A DNA stretch of 17,660 bases from positions 1 through 17,660 of the forward strand of contig JAOZPW010000043.1 in assembly GCA_029932545.1 (NCBI GenBank), given 5' to 3'. Shown in pieces: positions 1 through 8,526 of the stretch (its first letter is position 1; every line of letters begins with the position of its first letter). Source of the DNA: Thermoanaerobaculales bacterium (GTDB lineage: Bacteria; Acidobacteriota; Thermoanaerobaculia; Thermoanaerobaculales; Sulfomarinibacteraceae). A program made the position numbers and the translations under genes. Under the pieces are notes generated by a model, which had not been told where the DNA came from, made no database searches, and worked only from the letters and a program-made list of their open reading frames with translations.

Positions 1-10
1 TTCGCGGGCC

Positions 11-41
11 CGAGCCTCCGGCTCGGCAGGCCTTCGGCCTG
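11..41. repeat. Two tandem small GC hairpins
   Basis: Two adjacent perfect hairpins: CGAGCC-TCC-GGCTCG at 11-25 and CAGGCC-TTC-GGCCTG at 27-41, each with a 6-bp stem and a 3-base loop. No T-run follows, so a classical intrinsic terminator is not supported. They could be the end of a dispersed repeat or fold in the 3' end of an upstream transcript; the window starts too close to tell. Confidence 0.45.
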
Positions 42-53
42 GCGTCGGTTCCT

Positions 54-81
54 AGTTTCCAGTATCGAGTTTCCAGTTTCA
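54..81. repeat. Heptanucleotide tandem repeat (4 units)
   Basis: Four consecutive 7-mers: AGTTTCC, AGTATCG, AGTTTCC, AGTTTCA. The array is non-coding and ends about 78 bases before the nadK start. A related 7-mer array with consensus AGCTMTC lies at 4788-4822. Short heptamer arrays are known as dispersed repeats in some bacterial groups, notably cyanobacteria; no function is evident here. Bases 82-159 show no clear promoter. Confidence 0.6.
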
Positions 82-159
82 AATCCCCAACTCACCCAAA
101 TATTCGGTCAGCCTCCACCATTCCGGTACTATGGAGACCTCGATGGATGGGGGTGTTTG

Positions 160-1026
160 GTGAAGCGGCCGGAACGCGTCGGTGTAGTTGTCAAAGGTAC
201 GAGCAGCGAGGCGGTCGAACTTGGGCGTCAACTCCTGGTTGAATTGGAGCGGCTCGAGGTCGAAGCCGTGTTGGACCGAGAGAGTTCGGAGGCCCTCGAC
301 CTCAAGGGTGAGGTGTCCCGGGTGGAGCTGGCCTCTGCCACGGACCTTGTTGTTGTCCTCGGTGGGGACGGCACCCTGTTATCGGTGACCCGGAGTGATG
401 TGGGCGAGACTCCATTCCTTGGTATCAATCTGGGTACGCTGGGTTTTCTGACCGAGCATTCGGTGGACCGCCTCTTTCCCCTGGTTCATGCCGCCCTGGA
501 CGGTAACATCGAGGTGGAGGAACGACAGCGGCTGGAGGTTACGGTTGAGAGGCCTGGGCGCGAGCCCATTGTTCGGCGGGCACTCAACGATGTGGTGATC
601 AATAAGTCGGCGCTGGCGAGAATGGTCGTCTTGTCGGTTCATGTGGACGAGGCCTACTTGAGCCGGTTCAAGGCGGATGGACTGATCGTAGCGACACCGA
701 CCGGCTCAACCGCCTACAACCTTTCGGCAGGTGGGCCGATCGTCTATCCGACCGTTGCCGTGGTGCTGGTGACGCCCATTTGCCCGCATGCCCTGACCAA
801 CCGGCCGATCGCCTTGCCTCTGGACTCGGCGATTGACATTCGTCTGGAAAGTCGGTCAGAGGAGGTCTACCTGACCCTGGACGGCCAGGAAGGATTTCCT
901 CTGACGCCCCGGGACCTGGTGAGGATTCGGCGTTGTTCGGAACCGGTTCGCCTAGTTACGGATCCGGGACAGTCCTATTTTCATGTCTTGCACCGGAAGC
1001 TGAAGTGGGGAGAACGGGGAGGCTGA
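160..1026 (+). CDS. nadK: NAD kinase
   Basis: Cytoplasmic ATP/polyphosphate-NAD kinase that phosphorylates NAD to NADP. The 288-aa length is normal for the family. The hallmark GGDGT motif is at residues 68-72, the conserved Asn-Asp pair at 143-144, the TPTGSTAYNLSAGGP nucleotide-binding motif at about 179-193, and LDGQ at 240-243. GTG at 160 is chosen as start because a G-rich Shine-Dalgarno-like stretch (GGATGGGGG, 145-153) lies 6 bases upstream; TTG at 157 would add one residue. The 3' end overlaps the likely start of the TamB gene by 22 bases, suggesting coupled translation. The protein looks complete and ordinary. Function is confident from the motifs; only the exact start is uncertain. 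Confidence 0.95.
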   Translation: MKRPERVGVVVKGTSSEAVELGRQLLVELERLEVEAVLDRESSEALDLKGEVSRVELASATDLVVVLGGDGTLLSVTRSDVGETPFLGINLGTLGFLTEHSVDRLFPLVHAALDGNIEVEERQRLEVTVERPGREPIVRRALNDVVINKSALARMVVLSVHVDEAYLSRFKADGLIVATPTGSTAYNLSAGGPIVYPTVAVVLVTPICPHALTNRPIALPLDSAIDIRLESRSEEVYLTLDGQEGFPLTPRDLVRIRRCSEPVRLVTDPGQSYFHVLHRKLKWGERGG

Positions 1027-4000
1027 GGTACCGCCACCTCCGGCGCACGATCATTGCTGTGTCGGGGGCGTTGGCGGTTGTCGTACTCCTGGTCCTTGGT
1101 GTGTGGCGGGTCCTGGAGAGCGAAGCTGTGTGTTCGTTCACGGCCCGACGACTGGAACGAGCGGCAAAATCTGTAGCCGATATCGACCTGGAGATTGGTG
1201 ATCTTGGGTGGACTCTCTTGCCACCCCGTGTTGTGCTCGCGGATGTGCGACTCGAGAGTGGGGTCGTCAGCGCCGAGGTGGATCGGGCTGCGATCGAACT
1301 GGGTGGGTTGTTCGTGGCGCGGCGAACGGTCGTATTGGATACGATCGAGGCCAGAGGCATTCGGATATTTCTGCGTGAAGGGGCTGTGTTGAAAGAAAAA
1401 TCCGATGGGGCTCCAGTGCGCGTCATCGTTCGCCATCTGGACCTCAGGGAGATTGACGCAGAAGGGGTGGGGCTTCCGGGTGGATTTGGTCTCGTCATCG
1501 AGGGCGGCGACATGTCGTGGCTTCAGGAGTGGGGCGAAACTCGGGGATTTCTTTCGATTGAAAGGGCTGAGTTGGCCGTGCCGGGACTGGAAACAGTGTC
1601 CCTGGGTGTTGATGCGACTTTTCTTCGTAGGCAGGGTGGGCTCGATGTCCCGACACTGCGTCTCACAGGGACCGATTTTAGTTTCAAGGGGGCCGCGGCG
1701 TGGGACGGTGAGGCACTGACGGCCCGTCTTCGGGCGAGGCTCGATCTTGAGGAACTGGACAGAGTGATCCGAACCCGAAGCCTGCTTCAAGGCAGAATCA
1801 CGCTAGAGGCCGATATTGACACGGCAAGAGAGACAATTGTCGAAGCACAGCTGGCGTCCGATCGGGTGGTCGTCAGTGGTTTCCCGATCGATGAGCTCCA
1901 GGCATCCATCGAGGTTGGCAAGGGCGGATTAACCGGCCGGGTGCATCAGGGCCGGCTCTTTGGGGGCCGCCTCGAAGGGCGATACCGCCTCGGACGTTTT
2001 GCGATGCCCTTCCCTCACGAGGTCGAGCTCGGTTGCATCGGCTTTGATCTGGCGGAGCTTCTGGCCAAACTGGGTGTCCCTTCGGGTGGCTTGAGCAGTA
2101 ATGCAGACCTCACGGCCGAGGTTGCGTGGAATAGTGATCGTTTCCCCGAAGGACACGGTGAGGCCTCGGTCGTATTCCAGGGGGGCGAGGGGCGGTTGCC
2201 CGTGACGGGGTTGTTGACGTTGGGGCTCAGTCCCGAGGGCCTGCTTCAGTTCTCGGCCGACGATCTGAGCATTGGATGCTCGAGGGTCCGGCTGGAGGGT
2301 CCGCTGGTGGTCGGCGCCTGGGCGCCGGAGTGGGGCATTCATGTGGAACCGGCACGGCTTGCTGAAATTTTACCGGCGGTCAATCAATGGGTGGGTACTG
2401 AGGTTTTCCCGGCTGAGATTTCTGGTCAGGGCAGTCTTGACGTTGGGCTTTCTGGTCCCTGGAAGCAGCTGTCCGTCAGCATCAGGATGGATGTGGAAGA
2501 TGTCAGATACCCGCCGATGGTGCTTGACCGGCTGGTGTTGGACGCATCGATTGCGGGAGGTGAATGCCGGCTTGTGGACGGACGGTATCGTCTTGGCTTC
2601 GGGGGCGGACAGATCGAGGGAGCCATTCGTTGGGCCCCCGACCCTGGAGAGGAATCGTTGGATCTTCAGATAGATGGTCATCGGCTCCCGTTGGAAATGG
2701 TGGCATCCTGGATCGATGTTCCTCCCGGTGCTGTAGCAGGAGAGGCGTCATTTGCAGGCGGTCTTCGTGGCTCATTCGACGACAGCCGCGGGTCGTGGGC
2801 GCTTGGTTTGACTGATGTCCAGGTCGCGGGCACGAGAGTTGGCTCGGGCTCGGCAACCATTGATCTTCGCGGAGGCGCATTCACGGTCTCGGGCCTTGAT
2901 TTTGACGAGGGCCTGGAGGGTCAGGTGCGATGGGATCTGGTCGAGCACACTCTCAGTGGTGGTTTGGCCTGGGACACAATGTCGTTCGAGACCCTTCCCG
3001 GAGGTCTGCATCGGCTTTTCGGGCAGGTTTTCGATTGGCAGGCGTCGTTCGAGTGGCCTCTGGCCGAGACCCTTCCCGTGGGCCGGTTGGAGATCTCCGG
3101 AGAGGCTTCACGCTTCAGTGCACACCTGGATCAGTCGAGACTCAGGGCGTCGATGACGCTCGATGGCCTGGCATCGGGTGACCTTGAGGCCGAATTCGAT
3201 GACGATAGCTCGTCGTGGTCCGGACAGGGTGAAGTTCGGATTGATGCGATGGATATTTTGGCCCGTCGACTGGCCCCTGAGGTCAGCCCTCTCGTGACCG
3301 GGGCCATCCGTGTGCCATTGAAAATTTGGGGCCGGGGCGGGCAGGTTCTTGGCCTTGAAGGCGCTCTCGAGGACAGTGGGTTACGTGTTGGAGACAAGCG
3401 GGCCGAGATCGTAGGTGATCAGGGCTTTCGGTGGGATTCGACTGGGATTCGGCTGGGTGGCCTGAAAATCGACGTCGGTGGAGATCAGGTATTTCTCCGC
3501 GGGCGCATCGACGCTGAGAGTCAATTGGAGGGCAACGTTTCGGGAGTCTTCGACGCTCGATTGCTCAGGGTCTTTCTGCCCGAGTGGGAGCCCGCAGGCC
3601 GGGCCACGGGGACCGTCGAAATTCTGGGACAGCTCGACTCGCCCCGGCTGGAGGGAATCGCTCGAGTCGAGCGGGGGTCCTTCCGTCTGCCCGGAACTCG
3701 GTCGGTCGTCGGTGATGTCGACGGTTCTCTCTTCCTTTCCGCAGGGGAGGTGGCCCTGGAGGGTTTGAGCTTCAAGTTCATGCGGGGTCGTGGTCAGGGT
3801 CGTGGCGGTATCGTATTCGATGGTGGCGAGGCCTACCTTCGGCTGGACGGGACGATCGAGGGATTGGACTTTCCGCTATTTCCCGGTTTTGTGCCCCGAC
3901 TCAAGGGGCAATGGGGCCTGGAGGGTCCTGTCAATGATCTGGAATTATCGGGAGATCTCGTCGTCACTCGCGGTGAGGTTCGACGGCAGGATGACCTCGC

Positions 4001-4781
4001 TTCCTTGTTAATGGATTGGTTCGGTCAGGTGGGGCCTCCGGCAGAGGATGGACTGCGGCTGGACCTGCACGTCCGAGCCGACGAGAACCTGGTGTCCCGC
4101 AGTCCCTTCGTCCGACTGGAGGGCAGTGCCGATCTCAACATCACAGGCACCGACGCGCGGCCGGGACTGGTGGGCAGTGTCGAATTCATGGAGGGTGGCG
4201 AGTTCACTTTGCAAGGGATTCGCTACGAATTGGAGCGAGGCCAGATCGGCTTCTCCGACCCGACCCGTGTGGATCCGATGTTGGATTTCCAGGCAAGGGC
4301 CTCCATCAGGGAGTACGACGTTTGGCTGAGCCTGACGGGAACGATGGACCGCTTGGTGCCGATAGTGTCTTCGGATCCACCGTTGAACCCCGCGGAGATC
4401 TACTCTTTGATGGCCTTGGGTCAGGTGGGTCGGGGTGAGGCAGGGGGGGCTGTGGGGGTGACTCTGGCCTCGAGCCTTTTGACCCGAAGAATGAACGAGG
4501 TCCTGGAGCGTCGGGAGCAGTGGTTGTTGCCGGTGGATCAGATTCGAGTCGATCCCTTTATCGAGTCGGCCACCGGCGATCCCTCGGCTCGTGTCACCGT
4601 CGTCAAGCAGTTGAGTCCGACGGTTACCGTCACCTTGCAGTCCAATCTCTCCGGAGACATGGACGAGATCATCAGTGCCCGGTGGTATCTGGGCTCGGGC
4701 TTCTTCGTCGAAGCCTCCCGTGACTCCCGAACCAGCGACGGCGCGTACGGACTCGATTTCAAGATGCGGAGGCGGTACTGA
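1005..4781 (+). CDS. tamB: TamB-like translocation and assembly protein (DUF490/AsmA-like)
   Basis: Large inner-membrane-anchored periplasmic protein of the TamB/AsmA-like group, which forms a hydrophobic beta-groove between the membranes and serves outer-membrane protein assembly or lipid transport. From GTG 1005 it is 1258 aa, close to E. coli TamB. A single N-terminal membrane helix spans about residues 15-36 after a basic Arg-rich segment. The long middle is beta-strand-like with repeated Gly/Leu/Val patterns. The C-terminal TamB domain is recognisable: a DPMLDFQA segment near 1090, SDPPL at 1123-1127 followed by EIYSLMALG, and a final GLDFKMRRRY. The open frame extends back to TTG 933 inside nadK, but GTG 1005 places the Arg-rich stretch directly before the helix and has GGAA about 7 bases upstream. 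The stop shares a base with the next ATG. The partner is most likely the adjacent Omp85 protein. Confidence 0.9.
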   Translation: MGRTGRLRYRHLRRTIIAVSGALAVVVLLVLGVWRVLESEAVCSFTARRLERAAKSVADIDLEIGDLGWTLLPPRVVLADVRLESGVVSAEVDRAAIELGGLFVARRTVVLDTIEARGIRIFLREGAVLKEKSDGAPVRVIVRHLDLREIDAEGVGLPGGFGLVIEGGDMSWLQEWGETRGFLSIERAELAVPGLETVSLGVDATFLRRQGGLDVPTLRLTGTDFSFKGAAAWDGEALTARLRARLDLEELDRVIRTRSLLQGRITLEADIDTARETIVEAQLASDRVVVSGFPIDELQASIEVGKGGLTGRVHQGRLFGGRLEGRYRLGRFAMPFPHEVELGCIGFDLAELLAKLGVPSGGLSSNADLTAEVAWNSDRFPEGHGEASVVFQGGEGRLPVTGLLTLGLSPEGLLQFSADDLSIGCSRVRLEGPLVVGAWAPEWGIHVEPARLAEILPAVNQWVGTEVFPAEISGQGSLDVGLSGPWKQLSVSIRMDVEDVRYPPMVLDRLVLDASIAGGECRLVDGRYRLGFGGGQIEGAIRWAPDPGEESLDLQIDGHRLPLEMVASWIDVPPGAVAGEASFAGGLRGSFDDSRGSWALGLTDVQVAGTRVGSGSATIDLRGGAFTVSGLDFDEGLEGQVRWDLVEHTLSGGLAWDTMSFETLPGGLHRLFGQVFDWQASFEWPLAETLPVGRLEISGEASRFSAHLDQSRLRASMTLDGLASGDLEAEFDDDSSSWSGQGEVRIDAMDILARRLAPEVSPLVTGAIRVPLKIWGRGGQVLGLEGALEDSGLRVGDKRAEIVGDQGFRWDSTGIRLGGLKIDVGGDQVFLRGRIDAESQLEGNVSGVFDARLLRVFLPEWEPAGRATGTVEILGQLDSPRLEGIARVERGSFRLPGTRSVVGDVDGSLFLSAGEVALEGLSFKFMRGRGQGRGGIVFDGGEAYLRLDGTIEGLDFPLFPGFVPRLKGQWGLEGPVNDLELSGDLVVTRGEVRRQDDLASLLMDWFGQVGPPAEDGLRLDLHVRADENLVSRSPFVRLEGSADLNITGTDARPGLVGSVEFMEGGEFTLQGIRYELERGQIGFSDPTRVDPMLDFQARASIREYDVWLSLTGTMDRLVPIVSSDPPLNPAEIYSLMALGQVGRGEAGGAVGVTLASSLLTRRMNEVLERREQWLLPVDQIRVDPFIESATGDPSARVTVVKQLSPTVTVTLQSNLSGDMDEIISARWYLGSGFFVEASRDSRTSDGAYGLDFKMRRRY

Positions 4782-4783
4782 TG
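4768..4783 (+). promoter_or_regulatory. Ribosome binding site fixing the Omp85 start
   Basis: GGAGG at 4768-4772, inside the last codons of tamB, is followed by 8 bases and then ATG at 4781-4783. This spacing is ideal and fixes translation initiation directly before the heptamer array, so the repeat really is coding sequence. Confidence 0.7.
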
Positions 4784-7561
4784 GGAGAGCTCTCAGCTAT
4801 CAGCTCTCAGCTATCAGCTCTGCAGAGGCGCCTGTGGTCAACCGTGCTCGTGGTATTGATTGTGATGGTGGGCTCTCCCCTTCTCGCCCAAGAGGCACCG
4901 GTTGTGGCGGTCGAGATTCAGGCGGGCGATTGGGCGCCGAATCGAGATATTGAGGGCATCCTTGGACTCGAAATCGGCAAGCCGATCGATCGAAGGCATG
5001 TTCGCCAGGGCATTCAGGTCTTGATGGCGGCTGGAGAGTTTTCGTGGATCCGTTGTCGAGCCCGCTCCGGGGCTGATGGTCTCAGCGTAACGGTGGAACT
5101 GGATGTCCATCCGCGTCTTGCGGTACTCGATATTGATGTGCCGTCGGCATTGTGGGAGTTCAGGGTCAAACGGTGGTTGGATATCGAGATTGGCGATCCT
5201 GTCAATCCTGGGCGGTTTGAGGTAGCAGCCCGGCGGATTCGGCGGCGCATTGAGAGGCGTGGTTATCCCGATGTTACGGTCGACCCCTACCTCTCTCTGG
5301 ACCGAGGGGGCCACAAAGTCATTGCTACCCTGGAGGTGCGGCCCGGGAGTCGAGCGATGTTGGCAGGCCTTAAAATCGAAGGTCTCTCGGAAGGTCTCGA
5401 CCAGGAGACTCTCATGCCGGACATCAAGGTTGGCCGGAAGCTGACCGAGACCGCAGTCGATGACCTCAGGGAGAAGATCGAGCGCAGGATAAGACTGGCG
5501 GGGTATTGGGAAGCCAAGGTTGTCGGCGTGGAGCGAACGGGTCCGGCCGGCGCCTCGGTTTTGAAGGTGCAGGTGGAAGAAGGTCCCCTTTATCGCCTGG
5601 AACTCGTGGTGCCGGAGGGTTTGGAGGAGGTTGCATTTCAAGCCCTGCCCGATGTTGCCAAGGAGGATCTCAATCCAGCCCAGACCGACGCCTTGGCGGA
5701 AATCATTGTGGAGCGGCTCCAGCAAAAAGGGTACCCCGTGGCCACCGCGTCGGCTGAACTGGTTTCCGACCAGGCCGACAGTGAGGTCTTGAGAATCCGG
5801 GTCGTCCCGGGAGCAATGCTTCGTGTTACGGAAGTCAATTTCCCAGGTGCGGACCTCCTGGAGCCAAAACGGCTCGGCAAAACGGTCTCGGTTGAAAAGG
5901 GAGTGGGCAAGGCCCGGAAACCGTTGACCGCAAAACGCCTGGAAATGGACCGTGCGGCCCTCGAGGATCTCTATCGCCGCAACGGTTTCCAGGACATGAC
6001 TGCTTCTGAGCCGGTGGTGACGCCGACCGATGAAGGGGGCCTCTGTGTTGATTTTCCAGTCGATGAGGGGCTCAGGTGGAGTGTGGATGCCTTTCGCGTG
6101 GAAGGGGTGCCGGCGGAGGCTTTGGGCCAAACCGACGACGACCTCTACCAGTTGGAGGTGACCGAGGCGTGGGATCCACGGAATCTGAAAGTCCTGATCG
6201 GTCGGTGGAAACGAGCGATGACCGATGTCGGTTATCCCGAAGCAAGGGTCACCGCGGATGTTGGAACGCCTGAAGCCGGACGGGTTGCGGTGGTTCTTCT
6301 TGTCGAGCCTGGGCCTTATGTTCGGTTGGGACGGGTCTTGATTGCAGGCTTGACGAAGACGAAGGTTTCGGTGGTGGAGCGAGCCCTCGGCGTTGCCGGT
6401 CTGAGGGAGGGGGCCCCCTACTCACAAATGACGATCAACCGGGCCCAGCAGGAGTTGTACCGCCTGGGGTTGTTTCGGCGCGTAGCGATCGTGCCGATCC
6501 CGGGCCAGGAGCGGAGGGTCGATCGAGGCGTGGTCATCCGGTTGGAAGAGGGTCTGCAGCGCTCCTACCTGGTGGGGCTTGGGTGGGGTACCGAAGACAA
6601 ATTCCGTCTGACCTTGGGGTGGTCTCATCTCAACCTCTTCGGTGGCGCCCATGCGTTGTCCCTGGAAACCCGGTACTCCGATCGCGAATTCCGTTACCAG
6701 ATCGGGCTGCGCGAGCCCCTCCTTCCCTGGATCGACCAGCCGGGTTATTTTGCGCTCTATCGCACCGAAGAAATGTACACCGATTGGGAACAGCTGCGTT
6801 ACGGCTTGTGGTTCGAGGTTGGCGACCGGCTCAAAGTGCCCTTCCGGCACTGGGTACGCTACGAGTTTCAGGTTGTCGAGCCTGATGCCCCGGATGAAAT
6901 TCTGTCGGATCTTGAGCGAGAACAGCAACAAATCAAGCTCTCATCGATCACCGTTCCCTTGGAGTGGGATTACCGAAACGACATGCTCAGCCCCACATCG
7001 GGATACCTGATCACCCTGGCGCCGGAATATGCGTTCCCGCTCTTTAGTGCCGAGGTTGAATTTTTCAAACTCCGGGCGGGTATTTCCCATTATCTTGATA
7101 CCTCCGTCGGCCGGGTCAACTGGGGCATTCGGGTGGGGGCTACACGTGTTGCAAACATGGATCCCGATGAGCCGGCCAACCTCCAAGTCCCATTGGCCAG
7201 CCGGTTCTTCGCCGGAGGTCCGACCTCGCATCGAGCGTTCAGGACCGACCGTCTCGGCATTCCGGGCGAGACCCTGGAAGAGGACGGGACAGCCATTGGG
7301 GGCAATGCCCTGGTTCTGGTAAACGCGGAAATTGAAAAGCCGATTTGGGGGGCCTTGAACGGCGTGTTCTTCGTTGACGGAGGGAACGTCTGGATCGAAG
7401 CCGGAGACATCAGCTTGAGTGGTTTCCGATGGGGTGTCGGGGTGGGCTTGCGGTTCTTGACACCGGCAGGGCCCTTTCGACTCGAGTACGGCCACAAGCT
7501 TGAGCCACTCGAGGGTGAGAGTTCGGGTGAGCTGCATTTTTCGTTCGGGATGGCCTTTTAG
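4781..7561 (+). CDS. BamA/TamA-family outer membrane protein (Omp85) with about seven POTRA repeats
   Basis: Outer-membrane insertase/translocase of the Omp85 family, 926 aa. An extended n-region (1-17, with RR at 16-17) precedes a hydrophobic segment and a likely cleavage after LLA at residue 36. Seven POTRA-like units can be read at about 42-109, 112-187, 190-268, 270-343, 346-430, 432-510 and 513-590, most with the typical Gly-Tyr/Phe turn (GYPD, GYWE, GYPV, GFQD, GYPE). The beta-barrel runs from about 596 to 926 and ends in Phe, the usual outer-membrane C-terminal signature. The lid-loop motif normally written VRGF reads SHRAF at 816-820. Classical BamA has five POTRAs and TamA three. Direct coupling to tamB suggests a TamA role, but it could also be the main BamA. 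Codons 3-14 are a heptamer repeat. Confidence 0.92.
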   Translation: MGELSAISSQLSALQRRLWSTVLVVLIVMVGSPLLAQEAPVVAVEIQAGDWAPNRDIEGILGLEIGKPIDRRHVRQGIQVLMAAGEFSWIRCRARSGADGLSVTVELDVHPRLAVLDIDVPSALWEFRVKRWLDIEIGDPVNPGRFEVAARRIRRRIERRGYPDVTVDPYLSLDRGGHKVIATLEVRPGSRAMLAGLKIEGLSEGLDQETLMPDIKVGRKLTETAVDDLREKIERRIRLAGYWEAKVVGVERTGPAGASVLKVQVEEGPLYRLELVVPEGLEEVAFQALPDVAKEDLNPAQTDALAEIIVERLQQKGYPVATASAELVSDQADSEVLRIRVVPGAMLRVTEVNFPGADLLEPKRLGKTVSVEKGVGKARKPLTAKRLEMDRAALEDLYRRNGFQDMTASEPVVTPTDEGGLCVDFPVDEGLRWSVDAFRVEGVPAEALGQTDDDLYQLEVTEAWDPRNLKVLIGRWKRAMTDVGYPEARVTADVGTPEAGRVAVVLLVEPGPYVRLGRVLIAGLTKTKVSVVERALGVAGLREGAPYSQMTINRAQQELYRLGLFRRVAIVPIPGQERRVDRGVVIRLEEGLQRSYLVGLGWGTEDKFRLTLGWSHLNLFGGAHALSLETRYSDREFRYQIGLREPLLPWIDQPGYFALYRTEEMYTDWEQLRYGLWFEVGDRLKVPFRHWVRYEFQVVEPDAPDEILSDLEREQQQIKLSSITVPLEWDYRNDMLSPTSGYLITLAPEYAFPLFSAEVEFFKLRAGISHYLDTSVGRVNWGIRVGATRVANMDPDEPANLQVPLASRFFAGGPTSHRAFRTDRLGIPGETLEEDGTAIGGNALVLVNAEIEKPIWGALNGVFFVDGGNVWIEAGDISLSGFRWGVGVGLRFLTPAGPFRLEYGHKLEPLEGESSGELHFSFGMAF
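4788..4822 (+). repeat. Heptanucleotide tandem repeat within the Omp85 signal region
   Basis: Five consecutive 7-mers: AGCTCTC, AGCTATC, AGCTCTC, AGCTATC, AGCTCTG. They start 4 bases after the Omp85 ATG and encode the Ser/Leu-rich n-region (LSAISSQLSAL). Seven is not a multiple of three, so gain or loss of one unit would shift the frame, while three units would keep it. Whether the copy number varies cannot be seen from one sequence. Confidence 0.85.
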
Positions 7562-7596
7562 CCGGGCTCCGCCGGGTTTGAGGTACCATCCCCCCC

Positions 7597-8526
7597 ATGC
7601 CTATTGTCTTGGTTGTTGTGGGGATTGTTTTTCTTGGACTCGGCGCCTCCTGGCTGGTCGACGGCGCCTCACGCCTGGCTCTTCGCTTCGGCATCTCGCC
7701 GATGGTTGTCGGTCTGACGGTGGTCGGATTCGGCACCTCGATGCCGGAGTTCATGGTGTCGGTGCTGGCGGCCGGGCGAGGCAGTGGCGCCTTGAGCGTG
7801 GGAAACGCAGTTGGTTCAAACGTCATGAATCTGCTATTGGTCCTGGGGGTGGCGGCCGTTATTCGAGAAATTGCGATCGTCGGCCGGCAGGAAGAACTGA
7901 TACGGAACATAATCTTCGGTCTTTTGCCCGCACTTGCGTTGATGATTTGTGCATGGAACGGCATGATTTCTCGGACTCTGGCCGTCGTGCTCCTGGCCCT
8001 CTTCTTTGTATTTCTTGGGGTCACACTCTTCAAGGCCCGGCAGGGTGTGACGGAGCGTCAAGAGAGTGGTGGTCCCTGGCTCACGCATGCTACCAAGGCG
8101 GTTGTCGGCATGGTTGGTCTGGCAATCGGCGCGGAGAGTCTGGTGCGCGGAGGAACAGTCATTGCCCAGGATTTCGGAATATCCGAAGCTGTGATCGGAC
8201 TGACCCTGATGGCCTTTGGAACCTCACTGCCGGAGCTCGCGGCATCGGTTGCGGCGGCATTGAAGGGTGAAAGTGAAATGTCGGTGGGTAATGTCCTGGG
8301 TTCCAACGTCTTCAACCTGGGATTGGTGGTTGGGACGGCCTTTCTCATCAGGCCGTCTGAAGTCCCGGTAGAGATCATCCGTCAGGATGTTCCATTTCTG
8401 GCAACCGTGACTCTTGTTCTTGGGTTGGGTGTTATGAGAAACGGCAAGATCAGCAAGCTCGAGGGCTGTGGGCTCCTTGTGGCCGTCGCGGCGTATCTGG
8501 CTTTTGTTGTTGTGCGAGGCGCCTGA
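7597..8526 (+). CDS. Calcium/sodium antiporter (CaCA family, YrbG-like)
   Basis: Polytopic inner-membrane cation exchanger of the K+-independent Na+/Ca2+ exchanger type. The 309-aa length fits bacterial YrbG-like members. It shows the two inverted alpha-repeats that form the ion-binding core: GFGTSMPEF at 44-52 with AVGSNVMNLL at 71-80, and AFGTSLPEL at 206-214 with VLGSNVFNLGL at 233-243. The acidic ion-binding Glu is present in both repeats (E51, E213). About ten hydrophobic segments can be read, with a charged loop near 144-160. The ATG follows the Omp85 stop by 35 bases; the nearest Shine-Dalgarno-like GAGG at 7580-7583 is rather far. The stop directly abuts the mnmA ATG. Which ions it carries is inferred from the family only. 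Confidence 0.93.
   Translation: MPIVLVVVGIVFLGLGASWLVDGASRLALRFGISPMVVGLTVVGFGTSMPEFMVSVLAAGRGSGALSVGNAVGSNVMNLLLVLGVAAVIREIAIVGRQEELIRNIIFGLLPALALMICAWNGMISRTLAVVLLALFFVFLGVTLFKARQGVTERQESGGPWLTHATKAVVGMVGLAIGAESLVRGGTVIAQDFGISEAVIGLTLMAFGTSLPELAASVAAALKGESEMSVGNVLGSNVFNLGLVVGTAFLIRPSEVPVEIIRQDVPFLATVTLVLGLGVMRNGKISKLEGCGLLVAVAAYLAFVVVRGA

Noticed and set aside
131..163. 10-codon frame ending in a GTGA overlap with the nadK start
   Set aside because: No ribosome binding site is visible and the peptide has no meaning; the overlap is probably chance, though coupling cannot be excluded.
933..1004. Extended TTG start for the TamB gene inside nadK
   Set aside because: It would put 24 extra residues before the Arg-rich anchor and overlap nadK by 94 bases; GTG 1005 fits better.
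4838..6130. 430-codon open frame on the minus strand
   Set aside because: It lies wholly antisense to the Omp85 gene, has no family features or signal, and is a usual shadow in GC-rich coding DNA.
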